DNA of 10,445 nucleotides from DATBLQ01 sp036555325 (GCA_036555325.1 DATBLQ010000011.1:1-10445); one strand, 5' to 3'. Shown: positions 1-6,425, counted from the stretch's first letter. Notes: a model not told the origin generated them from the sequence alone. Numbers and translations: made by a program.

Positions 1-69
1 CTGTACTACTACCGGGCCAGATATTACTCGCCGCGGCTCGGCAGATTCCTGCAGACCGATCCAGTCGGA
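1..69 (+). repeat. Core-end repeat copy A
   Basis: This is the conserved Rhs segment CTGTACTACTACCGGGC to GATCCAGTCGG, which encodes LYYYRARYYSP to QTDPVG. It is one of six copies in the window, and the window opens at its first base. It is a direct repeat of copies B and C and inverted relative to D, E and F. Confidence 0.85.
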
Positions 70-705
70 GGAGGAAATGACTTGAACATTTACGCCTACG
101 TGCGGAATGATCCGATCAACTACTTGGACCCAACGGGTGCATGGAGTTGGGCTGCCCACAACCAGATCTTGCGAAATTCGTTCCAAGGTAGACTCAATGC
201 ACGCGAACTTCTAGCAGTACAGGCAGGAAGTCTCGCAGTCGACTTGCTCGAGCAATCCCATAACGCAGCACACTACCTTGCAAACGTTGGTGAATCACCA
301 GCTCAGGCGATTGCCGCGCATAATCAATATGTCTCCGACCGCATGGATGCGGCTGTTCGTTTTGGTCAAGCAGGAGACTATGAAAACATGTTGATCGAAT
401 TTGGCAGAGCCATGCATGCAGTAATGGACAAGTTCAGCCCTGCTCACGCCGATGAGGCGGGTAATCCGAACGAGTACTCGGTGTTGCGCGGCGATACCTT
501 CACTCAGGGCCATAGCCCAGTAGACCGGATCGGAAACATAGACGTTGGAATCGAGGGAACCGATGACATTACCCCTGAACTCCAAGAGTCCATGTCCCAA
601 GAGATCAACCGAAGTTTCGACGAATTGCTGCGACGAATTGACGAGGACAAAAGGAAACGAATAGTTTGCACGGGAAGTCGAATTCCACGTGAGCGATGTC
701 CATGA
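1..705 (+). CDS. Rhs C-terminal tip A: zinc phospholipase C/S1-P1 nuclease-like toxin (5' partial)
   Basis: The reading frame is open from the first base, so the Rhs core continues upstream of the window. Residues 1-46 are the end of the Rhs-associated core (LYYYRARYYSP, FLQTDPVG, NLxxYAYVRNDP-like, DPTG). The variable tip follows. It begins WSWAAHNQIL and has His at 53, 87 and 91, then GRAMHAVMDKFSPAH (135-149), which fits the GxxxHxxxDxxxPxH zinc-ligand signature of the phospholipase C/S1-P1 nuclease superfamily (H139, D143, H149). I infer a zinc-dependent hydrolase, phospholipase or nuclease, released from the Rhs shell into a competitor. The following immunity candidate carries a signal peptide, which favours an envelope target. 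The tip ends in CTGSRIPRERCP, a cap nearly identical to that of tip B. Presence of a toxin tip is very likely; the enzyme class is moderately supported. Confidence 0.75.
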   Translation: MYYYRARYYSPRLGRFLQTDPVGGGNDLNIYAYVRNDPINYLDPTGAWSWAAHNQILRNSFQGRLNARELLAVQAGSLAVDLLEQSHNAAHYLANVGESPAQAIAAHNQYVSDRMDAAVRFGQAGDYENMLIEFGRAMHAVMDKFSPAHADEAGNPNEYSVLRGDTFTQGHSPVDRIGNIDVGIEGTDDITPELQESMSQEINRSFDELLRRIDEDKRKRIVCTGSRIPRERCP

Positions 706-1280
706 ATTGCGACCATTTTGCGCGGTTCGCGGTCTTCATCGCACTCACGATTGCTCTCAGCTCCAGTTGCAGCGCTGGGATCGGCGGACCAGAACTCCGC
801 TGTGCTGAAAGCGATGACTTCATTCGGACGGCATTACCACAATCTCAAAGCAATCTTACGGTTGCATTGTGTTTGCCGCGTGGCCTAGTAATTCATGCAA
901 TGCCTGGGGGTGAAGTAAGCGAAGGAATACTTCAATTTGTCGGGGATGATGGACTTTCCATCGCGCTATCCGTGGTGAAGCCGACCGACGACAGCACCAG
1001 TCCGGCAAGCGACGCCAAGCAGCGTGTTCGCATGAGCGAGCTTTATGGTTTGACACTGACCAATCCGCCGCTTGCTGCCGAGCATCCAATCAAGCGAAAT
1101 GGCGTGAGCATTGGAAGCTACATCGAAGTCAGCGATACAAGTAATCGCGATCGACTTGTCAAGCATTTCGGTGCTTTTGCATCCGGACGCTTCGTTGTCG
1201 TGTTTGACGCAGAATACAATCAGTCGCCTGTGAGCATCTTGGATAATATTCTTCAGATTGAACTGCATGTTCTTGAATGA
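696..1280 (+). CDS. Probable secreted immunity protein for tip A
   Basis: This 194-residue protein overlaps the end of tip A. Two starts are possible: ATG at 696, or ATG at 702 forming an ATGA overlap with the toxin stop. Either implies translational coupling, and no strong ribosome-binding site is visible. The N terminus has a short charged part, then a hydrophobic stretch (about residues 10-24, AVFIALTIALSSS) followed by CSAG, which fits a Sec signal peptide. The Cys lacks an ideal lipobox, so a soluble periplasmic product is more likely than a lipoprotein. The body is mixed and ends ILQIELHVLE. I recognise no family. Its role as immunity protein is inferred from position and from the match between export and an envelope-acting toxin. 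Confidence 0.65.
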   Translation: MSMNCDHFARFAVFIALTIALSSSCSAGIGGPELRCAESDDFIRTALPQSQSNLTVALCLPRGLVIHAMPGGEVSEGILQFVGDDGLSIALSVVKPTDDSTSPASDAKQRVRMSELYGLTLTNPPLAAEHPIKRNGVSIGSYIEVSDTSNRDRLVKHFGAFASGRFVVVFDAEYNQSPVSILDNILQIELHVLE

Positions 1281-1299
1281 AACGAAGTGGACTTCCCTC

Positions 1300-1316
1300 G
1301 ACTTAACGCCTAAGTC
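1300..1316. repeat. Short hairpin after immunity A
   Basis: GACTTA (1300-1305) and TAAGTC (1311-1316) form 6-bp inverted arms around a 5-nt loop, 20 bases after the immunity stop. No T-run follows, so it is a weak terminator at best. A second inverted repeat, TCCTGA-cga-TCAGGA (1328-1342), lies just downstream, in what may be the end of an insertion-sequence remnant. Confidence 0.3.
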
Positions 1317-1320
1317 CTAG

Positions 1321-1480
1321 TGTAACCTCCTGACGATCAGGACCACTTGGGGGGAGGGTTTCCGCCAGGAGGGCTCTGGTGAAGAAGTCCCGATTCAGTA
1401 AAGTAAAGATCATCTCCGTCCAATAGCAGGCGGATACCGACATGAAGGCCTCCGAGCTGGTGTGTAAGCACGGCATTCTG
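1321..1480 (+). mobile_element. IS3-family remnant: left flank and broken orfA start
   Basis: A GTG at 1379 opens a frame reading VKKSRFSKVKII, then a TAG stop (1424-1426), then QADTDMKASELVCKHGI. This follows the N terminus of IS3-family OrfA proteins (MKKSRF...QII...LKQAE...ELCRKHGIS), the helix-turn-helix that starts the transposase. The in-frame stop and the loss of similarity just after KHGI show that it is dead. The stretch 1321-1378, with a 6-bp inverted repeat at 1328-1342, is probably the terminal flank of the element, but I cannot fix its end. It has landed between two toxin-immunity modules, which is common for Rhs orphan arrays. The family call rests on remembered OrfA sequences. 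Confidence 0.55.
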
Positions 1481-1687
1481 CCGCAGGATTTTCTGAGCTC
1501 AATCTCCGGTGTGGGCGATTTCGAGCACGTTCGGGCCGGAGCTATCCAGATCGAGCTGTTCGGGCGGCCCTGCCGGGAGATTTCAGTGAATGACCTGATC
1601 GCGGCCAAGCTCGCGCTGGGTCGCGACAAGGACTTGCTGGCAGCACGCGAATTGCAGGCCATTGCCGAAGGCATGCGCAAGCGCTGA
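1481..1687 (+). pseudogene. 3' tail of a nucleotidyltransferase-like gene fused to the orfA scrap
   Basis: The orfA frame runs on after about 1480 into unrelated sequence that includes IELFGRPCREISVNDLIAAKLALGRDKDLLAARELQAI and ends KR before the stop at 1687. The pattern of a short strand, then a v(n/e)DLIaaKxALGRxKDLxaAxEL helix, resembles the C-terminal end of small nucleotidyltransferase-like proteins, including those near AbiEii-type antitoxin-toxin systems. Only the last 60-70 residues remain, with no catalytic region, so I read it as a deletion or insertion scar fusing two broken genes. An ATG at 1442 would give an 81-residue chimera, but nothing suggests it is functional. Bases 1688-1723 hold nothing recognisable before the tip B fragment. 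Confidence 0.4.
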
Positions 1688-1723
1688 AGTGTTAGCATCC
1701 GCTCCGCTACTCCAATCGCAGGG

Positions 1724-2467
1724 GTGAATCCGAAGACCGACCTGTACTACTACCGGGCACGATACTATTCGCCCAAGCTGGGAAGATTCCTGCAGACGGA
1801 TCCAGTTGGTATGCAAGATGAAGTTGGTCAATACGTTTACGTACGAAACGATCCATTTAATAGGCTTGACCCACTCGGCGACGATTCAATTGCCATTCGA
1901 GGAAACATCCACATTCGGCCGATCGACCCCACAGTCCCAAGGGTTGACCTTCAGAACAAGGTTGCAGCGCGTGGAATAAGCAGTTACGGATTTCGGCCAT
2001 TCCATACTTACAATGTTCCTACCCAAACCAAACTCTCAGGTTCGGCGGGCCTACGTGAGCTTGGTCGCGAGCTGGCACGGAACCCTACGCCAGGCATTGA
2101 TAAACCAGCGACTCGATCAGGTACTGTGAATGACGTGGGGCCACTGCCTCTTGCGCCCGGCGAGAATCTCGTTAGATCGTTCTTGATTCCATCCCCAGAC
2201 CCGTCACGTTACACCGACATCATTGTTAACTACACAATCGCCGGAGAACACGGATATCACGAGGGTTTTGTACTGCGATTTGGAGAAATCGGTCCGTCCG
2301 GAACCATAACTCTACGTAGCTACGGTGAAGGCAATGCCGTTCTCCAAACTCAAGGCGGCAAGTGGTACTGGGAAGACGACGTGGAGGCTGTTTGGCAAGG
2401 GAATGCAGGAGAGGTCGTAAAACAGGTTTGCACGGGGAGTCGGATCCCGCGTGAACAATGCCCATAG
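1724..2467 (+). CDS. Orphan Rhs tip B: toxin of unknown activity
   Basis: This module begins mid-core. Residues NPKTD match the core's DPETG just before LYYYRARYYSP, followed by FLQTDPVG and RNDPFNRLDPLG, with no further core upstream. A GTG at 1724 could start it, but no good ribosome-binding site or promoter is visible, so it may be a silent tip waiting to be joined to a core. The variable part (about residues 54-247) is rich in predicted strand, including NYTIAGEHGYHEGFVLRFGE and TITLRSYGEGN, and shows no motif I can assign. The two His in EHGYHEGF are candidate functional residues. The paired immunity candidate is an integral membrane protein, which suggests action at the inner membrane. 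It ends CTGSRIPREQCP, almost the same cap as tip A although the bodies differ. Confidence 0.65.
   Translation: MNPKTDLYYYRARYYSPKLGRFLQTDPVGMQDEVGQYVYVRNDPFNRLDPLGDDSIAIRGNIHIRPIDPTVPRVDLQNKVAARGISSYGFRPFHTYNVPTQTKLSGSAGLRELGRELARNPTPGIDKPATRSGTVNDVGPLPLAPGENLVRSFLIPSPDPSRYTDIIVNYTIAGEHGYHEGFVLRFGEIGPSGTITLRSYGEGNAVLQTQGGKWYWEDDVEAVWQGNAGEVVKQVCTGSRIPREQCP
1742..1810 (+). repeat. Core-end repeat copy B
   Basis: This is the second direct copy. Homology to the core reaches back only to about 1724-1726 (NPKTD against DPETG), then gives way to the scar sequence. Together with copies A and C it could mediate deletion of the intervening modules. Confidence 0.85.
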
Positions 2468-2497
2468 GTTTGACAATTTCGAGGTTTGGCAGCGCAG

Positions 2498-2851
2498 ATG
2501 ACATACCACCGCTCATTCATGCCGCAGTTGTTGCGGCTGAGTTCCGTTTGCGTATTCGCGGTACTGTTCGAACTGCGATTCATGTGGTATCCGAAGCCAT
2601 TCGATGCTTGGTTGCTGCGTGGAGGCTTGCTGGTTGGCATCCTGGCTATCTTGAGTCTTTGGTATTGGTACCGATCTCGCGTGCTTGTTGCAATTCTCTC
2701 GATGACTACCTTGTCTTTTCCACAGTTCGTTGGCTTGGTCCGCACTGATTCCAGAGTCGGCTATTGGATAGCTGCGATCTTGGTAAGTGCACTGATGGCT
2801 GCGGTTACTCCCGCTCGACAGGGCGACTCGCCCTCCAAAGAAAGGGCGTGA
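2498..2851 (+). CDS. Probable membrane immunity protein for tip B
   Basis: The frame starts 30 bases after the tip B stop at ATG 2498, giving 117 residues. A TTG at 2486 would add four residues but sits too close to the GAGG at 2481-2484, which lies 13 bases before the ATG. Four hydrophobic segments are visible from the ATG: about residues 10-27 (LLRLSSVCVFAVLFELRF), 40-58 (GGLLVGILAILSLWYWY), 62-80 and 84-102 (GYWIAAILVSALMAAV). A short hydrophilic tail rich in charged residues follows. No family is recognised. Small polytopic proteins directly after Rhs or colicin-like toxins commonly protect against pore-forming or membrane-acting toxins; that role is inferred here from position. A hairpin, AGGGCG-act-CGCCCT (2820-2834), lies inside the last codons. 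Confidence 0.6.
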   Translation: MTYHRSFMPQLLRLSSVCVFAVLFELRFMWYPKPFDAWLLRGGLLVGILAILSLWYWYRSRVLVAILSMTTLSFPQFVGLVRTDSRVGYWIAAILVSALMAAVTPARQGDSPSKERA

Positions 2852-2882
2852 CCGTTTCGGATCGTGCCGAAGACGCATTGGA

Positions 2883-4544
2883 ATGCCCTGCCCCCATTCG
2901 TGGGGCTCGCCTCTGGCCAGCCAGACCCTGTCGCACCGCTACGATGCCGCCGGCCGGGTGGACTATATGGACGATACGCTGCTGGGCGGCAGCAATCGCC
3001 TGGATCATGGCTATGACGCCGCCGACAACCGCACCAGCGTGATCCACCCGGGCGGGACATCGGTCACGTACGCCTACGATGCCCTGAACCGCCTGGACAC
3101 GGTGACCGAGGGCGGGGTGGTATTGGCGGATTACGACTGGGACCCGCTGTCGCGGCGCGACCTGGTCAAGCTCAATGCCAATGCCTTCAGCATGGACCTG
3201 GGGTATGAAGCGGACGACGATCTGCTGAGCCTCGCTCACACCGGTCCAGCGCCCCTGACCTTCAGCTTTGGGCGCAATCAGTCCGGGCAGATCACGAGCC
3301 TCGCCGCGAGCGACGGGGCGTTCCTGTCGCGGCCCAGCGCCAGCCAGGCGCTGGGCTATGTGCCGAACCGGCTCAACCAGTACGCGAGCGTCGCCGGCGC
3401 GAGCCATGGGCATGACGCGAATGGCAATTTGAGCTCGGATGGGGTCTATGCCTATGAGTACGACGAGGAGAACCACTTAAGAAGCGCTGTAGGCGGGGGC
3501 TTCACGACCAGCTATGAATACGAGCCGCTCGGGCGGCGCCGGGCCAAGGTGGTCAATGGGACCACGACCCGGTATGTGTCGGACAATGCCGAGGAGGTCG
3601 AGGAGCGGCACGGCGCGAATGCGATCCTCAGGCGTTACGTCTATGGCTCCGGGATCGATGAGCGCATTGCGATGCTCGATTCCGCCTGTACCGGCGGACG
3701 CTGCTATTACCTGACGAACTGGCAGCACAGCACAACCACCCTGGTCAACCAGACCGGCACGCTCAATGCCACGTATCGCTACGGGCCGTATGGGGAGGGT
3801 GCGAATTGGACGCCCTCCGACGCCCTGACCGGGAATCCGTTCCGCTACACCGGGCGGCGGATCGATCCGGAGACCGGGCTGTACTACTACCGGGCGCGGT
3901 ACTACTCGCCGAGGCTGGGGAGGTTTTTGCAGACAGATCCAGTTGGCACCAAGGACGATCTCAACCTATACGCCTTTGTCAAGAATGATGTTCTAAATTC
4001 GACGGACCCGTCAGGTCTGTGCGAGACCGCGTCAACCTGCGCGCAAGACCACGACAATCGCGCGTTCCTGCGGGGTGACATTTCAGCCCAGGAGTTGCAG
4101 ACACGTAACAACGCCAGAGCTGCGGGGACCGTAACCGGGGCAATAGTTGTGGCCGTCGTATTGACGAGAGGTGCGATCCTGAAGGCTTTTGGCAAGAGAG
4201 AGGAGCCTCAGAAGAGTGCAGCTCCGAATCCAAGAGGCAGTCGAGGCAGTCAGGAGCACCAAGATCGCATCGACGAACGAATCGGAGAACTGAAAGATGA
4301 AGGCATGACGCACCGGGCGGGCGGGCCCAAGCCGGAGGAAAAAGTACGAACTCCTGGTGGAAGAAAGGAGAGTCGAAGGCCAGACATCACAATGGAACGC
4401 GAGGACGGCTCCATGTATCGTGAAAATGTGGGCCGTGCGAACAAGCATGGCACTCCGGTGAAACGCGAGAGAGATGCCATGCAAGACATTGAAGAGGCCA
4501 CCGGTCAATGTGGCTTCTCAAGCTACTGCCCGAAGGAAAAATAG
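2883..4544 (+). CDS. 5'-truncated Rhs core with tip C: putative PD-(D/E)XK-like nuclease toxin
   Basis: Recognisable core begins near SQTLSHRYDAAGR (residue 13 on); the ATG at 2883 and the dozen residues before that are probably junction sequence, so most of the N-terminal shell is missing. YD-type repeats run through residues 18-290 (HRYDAAGR, GYDAADNR, AYDALNR, YEYDEENHL, YEYEPLGRRR), then RYGPYGEG and DPETGLYYYRARYYSP, ending DPSGL (375-379). The tip has a hydrophobic segment (about 414-436, GTVTGAIVVAVVLTRGAIL) that could help membrane passage, then a charged domain starting GSRGSQEHQ. RRPDI (498-502) followed by YRENVGR (512-518) resembles a PD...(D/E)xK-type nuclease core, with Arg where Lys is usual. 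The cytoplasmic-looking immunity candidate fits a nuclease. It ends CGFSSYCPKEK. Nuclease assignment is tentative; Rhs identity is secure. Confidence 0.75.
   Translation: MPCPHSWGSPLASQTLSHRYDAAGRVDYMDDTLLGGSNRLDHGYDAADNRTSVIHPGGTSVTYAYDALNRLDTVTEGGVVLADYDWDPLSRRDLVKLNANAFSMDLGYEADDDLLSLAHTGPAPLTFSFGRNQSGQITSLAASDGAFLSRPSASQALGYVPNRLNQYASVAGASHGHDANGNLSSDGVYAYEYDEENHLRSAVGGGFTTSYEYEPLGRRRAKVVNGTTTRYVSDNAEEVEERHGANAILRRYVYGSGIDERIAMLDSACTGGRCYYLTNWQHSTTTLVNQTGTLNATYRYGPYGEGANWTPSDALTGNPFRYTGRRIDPETGLYYYRARYYSPRLGRFLQTDPVGTKDDLNLYAFVKNDVLNSTDPSGLCETASTCAQDHDNRAFLRGDISAQELQTRNNARAAGTVTGAIVVAVVLTRGAILKAFGKREEPQKSAAPNPRGSRGSQEHQDRIDERIGELKDEGMTHRAGGPKPEEKVRTPGGRKESRRPDITMEREDGSMYRENVGRANKHGTPVKRERDAMQDIEEATGQCGFSSYCPKEK
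3744..3947 (+). repeat. Core-end repeat copy C, left arm of a long inverted repeat
   Basis: This 204-bp stretch of the Rhs core matches the reverse complement of 10242-10445. Bases 3744-3850 are identical over all 107 positions by eye; six differences follow in the next 28. The core-end segment proper starts at 3879 and is identical to copy E for its first 42 bases. The copy could take part in inversion with D, E or F. Confidence 0.9.
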
Positions 4545-4548
4545 TGAT

Positions 4549-5100
4549 ATGACGCGACGGACCAGATCGATACAATGTTTCTGCCTGCCAGACGAATTGC
4601 GCGGCCTCGTTGAATCCACGCTAGCCAAGACGGGTGGTCGAGTCTATACCACCCGACAGGTGGGAGCGTTGTACAAACTTCAGGAGACCACATTTTCAGA
4701 CGCTTCGCAGCTAGGCACTCGAGAACTCTACTTGGGATATCCGGAGGCGGCTGAAACTGGCCTCCTTGCTTCCACGGCAGGTCTTCCGCAGATTTGGTTG
4801 CCCGTTGTCAGCAGCGATTCGATCTCCATGGCGGTACTATCGATATTGATCGAGGACAAGCACAAGCGCGGCCATGAAAATCGAGAATCCCGCGACTCCG
4901 CTGTTCTTTTCGAAGCTTTGCGTAGAAGGTTCAATGCTGTAATGACTAAGGGTGTCGTCGGCAGGAACTGTAAGACAGGTGCAGAGCAGCTGTATGACGA
5001 CATTCTGATCTCCGAAGGCGCAATCAAGCTGGCAAATCGAGGAACTACGCTGAAGAACCAGTTTGGTGACGGATTCGTAACGTTTTATGCGCGACGGTAA
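4549..5100 (+). CDS. Probable cytoplasmic immunity protein for tip C
   Basis: The ATG at 4549 lies four bases after the tip C stop, with GAAGGAAA about 12 bases upstream. I prefer it to the ATG at 4474, which would lie inside the toxin gene and add 25 residues. The 183-residue product has no signal peptide or membrane segment, so it should be cytosolic, which agrees with a nuclease-type partner. It begins with basic residues (MTRRTRS) and has a helical-looking charged stretch in the middle (EDKHKRGHENRESRD) and an ending NQFGDGFVTFYARR. No family is recognised. The immunity role is inferred from tight linkage to the toxin. It is the last gene of the left array, and nothing recognisable as a gene lies between it and the recombinase. 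Confidence 0.6.
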   Translation: MTRRTRSIQCFCLPDELRGLVESTLAKTGGRVYTTRQVGALYKLQETTFSDASQLGTRELYLGYPEAAETGLLASTAGLPQIWLPVVSSDSISMAVLSILIEDKHKRGHENRESRDSAVLFEALRRRFNAVMTKGVVGRNCKTGAEQLYDDILISEGAIKLANRGTTLKNQFGDGFVTFYARR

Positions 5101-5220
5101 GAGAGTCGCCAACTCCAACTCTGGCACGAACAGTGATGTAGCCTGAAAGCGCAGTCTCGCGGATTTCCCATAGTCATACTATTCGACGGTTATTTGGCGC
5201 GACGACGCCGTGGACCGTTC

Positions 5221-5260
5221 GAAAACCGTACGCGAGAATCAATTATCGATTGCGGTTTTC
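5221..5260. repeat. Inverted repeat beside the recombinase gene
   Basis: GAAAACCG (5221-5228) and CGGTTTTC (5253-5260) are perfect 8-bp inverted arms 24 bases apart. They sit in the 207-bp non-coding gap between the left array and the 3' end of the recombinase gene. The gap also has a TTATTTGG at 5190-5197 that recurs at 5308-5315, over the recombinase stop. The repeat could be a recombinase or regulator site, a bidirectional terminator, or chance; arms this short are not rare when long spacers are allowed. Confidence 0.3.
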
Positions 5261-5307
5261 CAAGGGGCGCCGCCAGAGTCCCAACTGAAGATCTTTCGTT
5301 AGTTGGA

Positions 5308-6294
5308 TTATTTGGACCGCAGTTCGCTCGGATGCGTCCTCGCATGCACCTGCTGCAGGTCGCGGATCGAGACCTGGGTGTAGCGCGCAGTGGTCCCGAG
5401 ATCGGCATGGCCGAGGATGGCCTGCAGATGCCGGACGTCGGCACCGTTATGCAGCATATGTGTGGCCATGGCGTGGCGGAGCAGGTGGCAGGCGCCGCGC
5501 TGGGTCAGGCCGGCCCGGTTCAGGCGGCGCCGCACCAGGTCACTCAGCCGATGCCGGACATACGGCTCGCCGGAGTCATTCAAGAACACGGTCTCGGCCG
5601 CTTGCGAGGTCGTCAGCAACGGCCGCACCTCGCTCAGGTAGCGCCGGACCCAGTAGGCTGCGCGCCGCCCTACGGGCACATAGCGGCTTCTGCCGCCCTT
5701 GCCGAAGCGGATGAACACGACCCCCGTCTCCAGATCCAGGTCGAGCAGGTTCAGGCTGGCCAGCTCCTGACGCCGCAGGCCGGAGCTGTAGAACAGTTCC
5801 AGAGCCGCCCGGTCGCGCAGGCCGCAGCGGGTGCCGGTATCGCAGCTGCCTATCACATGCTCGACTTGCTGCGGTGTCGGCACATGGGCTGGCAGCGGCA
5901 TCGGCACCCGCGGCAGCTCGAAGTCCGCCGACGGGTCCGCGTTCAGGTAGCCGTACTTTGCGAGCCAGCGGCAGAACGAACGCAGCGGTACGAGGCGCTG
6001 GTGCTGGGTGCTCAGGGCCAGCGGTCGGCCATCGCGCTTGCGGGTGCGATAGACCGTCTGGCGGAAGCGTTCGAGCAGCAGCGCGGTTATCTGGCCGGTG
6101 GATGCGATGCCGCCATCGTCACGCGCCCAGTACAGAAAGCGCGCCAGGTGCACGCGCTTGAGCTCGACCGTCAGCAACGCCTGGCCGCGCGCGGCCATGG
6201 CGATCAGGTACTCCTCAAGTGGCGATCGCAACGTGTTTGGCAGACCGGCAGCGGGGTCGTGGCGGACACGCCGGGTCTTTGTGTGTGTCGACAT
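5308..6294 (-). CDS. XerC/D-like tyrosine recombinase (phage-integrase family)
   Basis: This 328-residue protein has the two-domain layout of tyrosine recombinases: an N-terminal SAM-like core-binding domain (about 22-115, ending LRSFCRWLAKYGYLNADPS) and a C-terminal catalytic domain (about 140-315). All expected active-site residues are present: R174 in SSGLRRQE, K199 in GKGGR, H270 and R273 in CHLLRHAMATH, H296 in LGHADL, and nucleophile Y305 in ARYTQVS. It should cut and rejoin DNA through a 3'-phosphotyrosine at short paired sites. I chose ATG 6294 because AGGAG (6305-6301) lies six bases upstream; the frame extends to 6360. The tail HPSELRSK is short. It sits between two convergent toxin arrays, so it is the obvious candidate for rearranging them, although a housekeeping-like Xer relative acting elsewhere cannot be excluded. 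Confidence 0.92.
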   Translation of the reverse strand: MSTHTKTRRVRHDPAAGLPNTLRSPLEEYLIAMAARGQALLTVELKRVHLARFLYWARDDGGIASTGQITALLLERFRQTVYRTRKRDGRPLALSTQHQRLVPLRSFCRWLAKYGYLNADPSADFELPRVPMPLPAHVPTPQQVEHVIGSCDTGTRCGLRDRAALELFYSSGLRRQELASLNLLDLDLETGVVFIRFGKGGRSRYVPVGRRAAYWVRRYLSEVRPLLTTSQAAETVFLNDSGEPYVRHRLSDLVRRRLNRAGLTQRGACHLLRHAMATHMLHNGADVRHLQAILGHADLGTTARYTQVSIRDLQQVHARTHPSELRSK

Positions 6295-6298
6295 GGCT

Positions 6299-6319
6299 GG
6301 CTCCTGGTGATAAGGAGCC
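6299..6319 (-). promoter_or_regulatory. Hairpin holding the recombinase Shine-Dalgarno sequence
   Basis: On the minus strand, GGCTCCT (6319-6313) pairs with AGGAGCC (6305-6299) across a 7-nt loop. The second arm contains AGGAG, the ribosome-binding site six bases before the chosen ATG. If formed in the mRNA the hairpin would hide the site and keep recombinase translation low. The pairing is seen directly; regulation is inferred. Confidence 0.4.
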
Positions 6320-6340
6320 GGTACCTTCGCCGGAACTGCA

Positions 6341-6368
6341 GGCGCGTGCAAAAGCTGCATTGCGCGCC
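6341..6368. repeat. Imperfect palindrome upstream of the recombinase
   Basis: GGCGCGTGCA (6341-6350) can pair with TGCA plus CGCGCC (6356-6359 and 6363-6368) with a 3-nt bulge and a 5-nt loop. It lies 47-74 bases upstream of the recombinase ATG, in the 131-bp gap before immunity gene D. It could be an operator, a structured leader or a recombinase-related site. There is no second copy elsewhere in the window that I can find. Confidence 0.25.
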
Positions 6369-6425
6369 ATCAACACATTCTCATTTGTACTGACGAATGG
6401 ATCGATCAGGCTCCGAGTGCCGTGC

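Noticed and set aside
1300..1316. Integron attC-like site (ACTTAAC fits RYYYAAC)
   Set aside because: No matching GTTRRRY partner at a suitable distance, no repeats of the site between modules, and the recombinase shows no obvious integron-integrase insertion.
1303..1698. A 131-codon minus-strand frame over the IS3 scar
   Set aside because: The plus strand reads as orfA and a nucleotidyltransferase-like tail; the reverse frame has no recognisable domain.
2805..3476. A 223-codon minus-strand frame across the Rhs core
   Set aside because: It lies opposite clear YD repeats in very GC-rich DNA, where stop codons are rare on both strands. No recognisable content.
3881..3906. Direct repeats GTACTACT within the core-end segment as recombinase arms
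   Set aside because: They are explained by the coding of LYYY and RYYS, and the second one varies in copies A and B as synonymous changes would.
3879..3947. Core-end repeats as a transposon end or insertion sequence
   Set aside because: They are coding, conserved at protein level as the Rhs-associated core, and not bounded by target duplications.
5194..6393. A 399-codon plus-strand open frame opposite the recombinase
   Set aside because: It is longer than the recombinase frame, but is Gln/Ala/Arg-rich low-complexity translation with no motif, whereas the minus strand encodes a complete catalytic tyrosine recombinase with a good ribosome-binding site.
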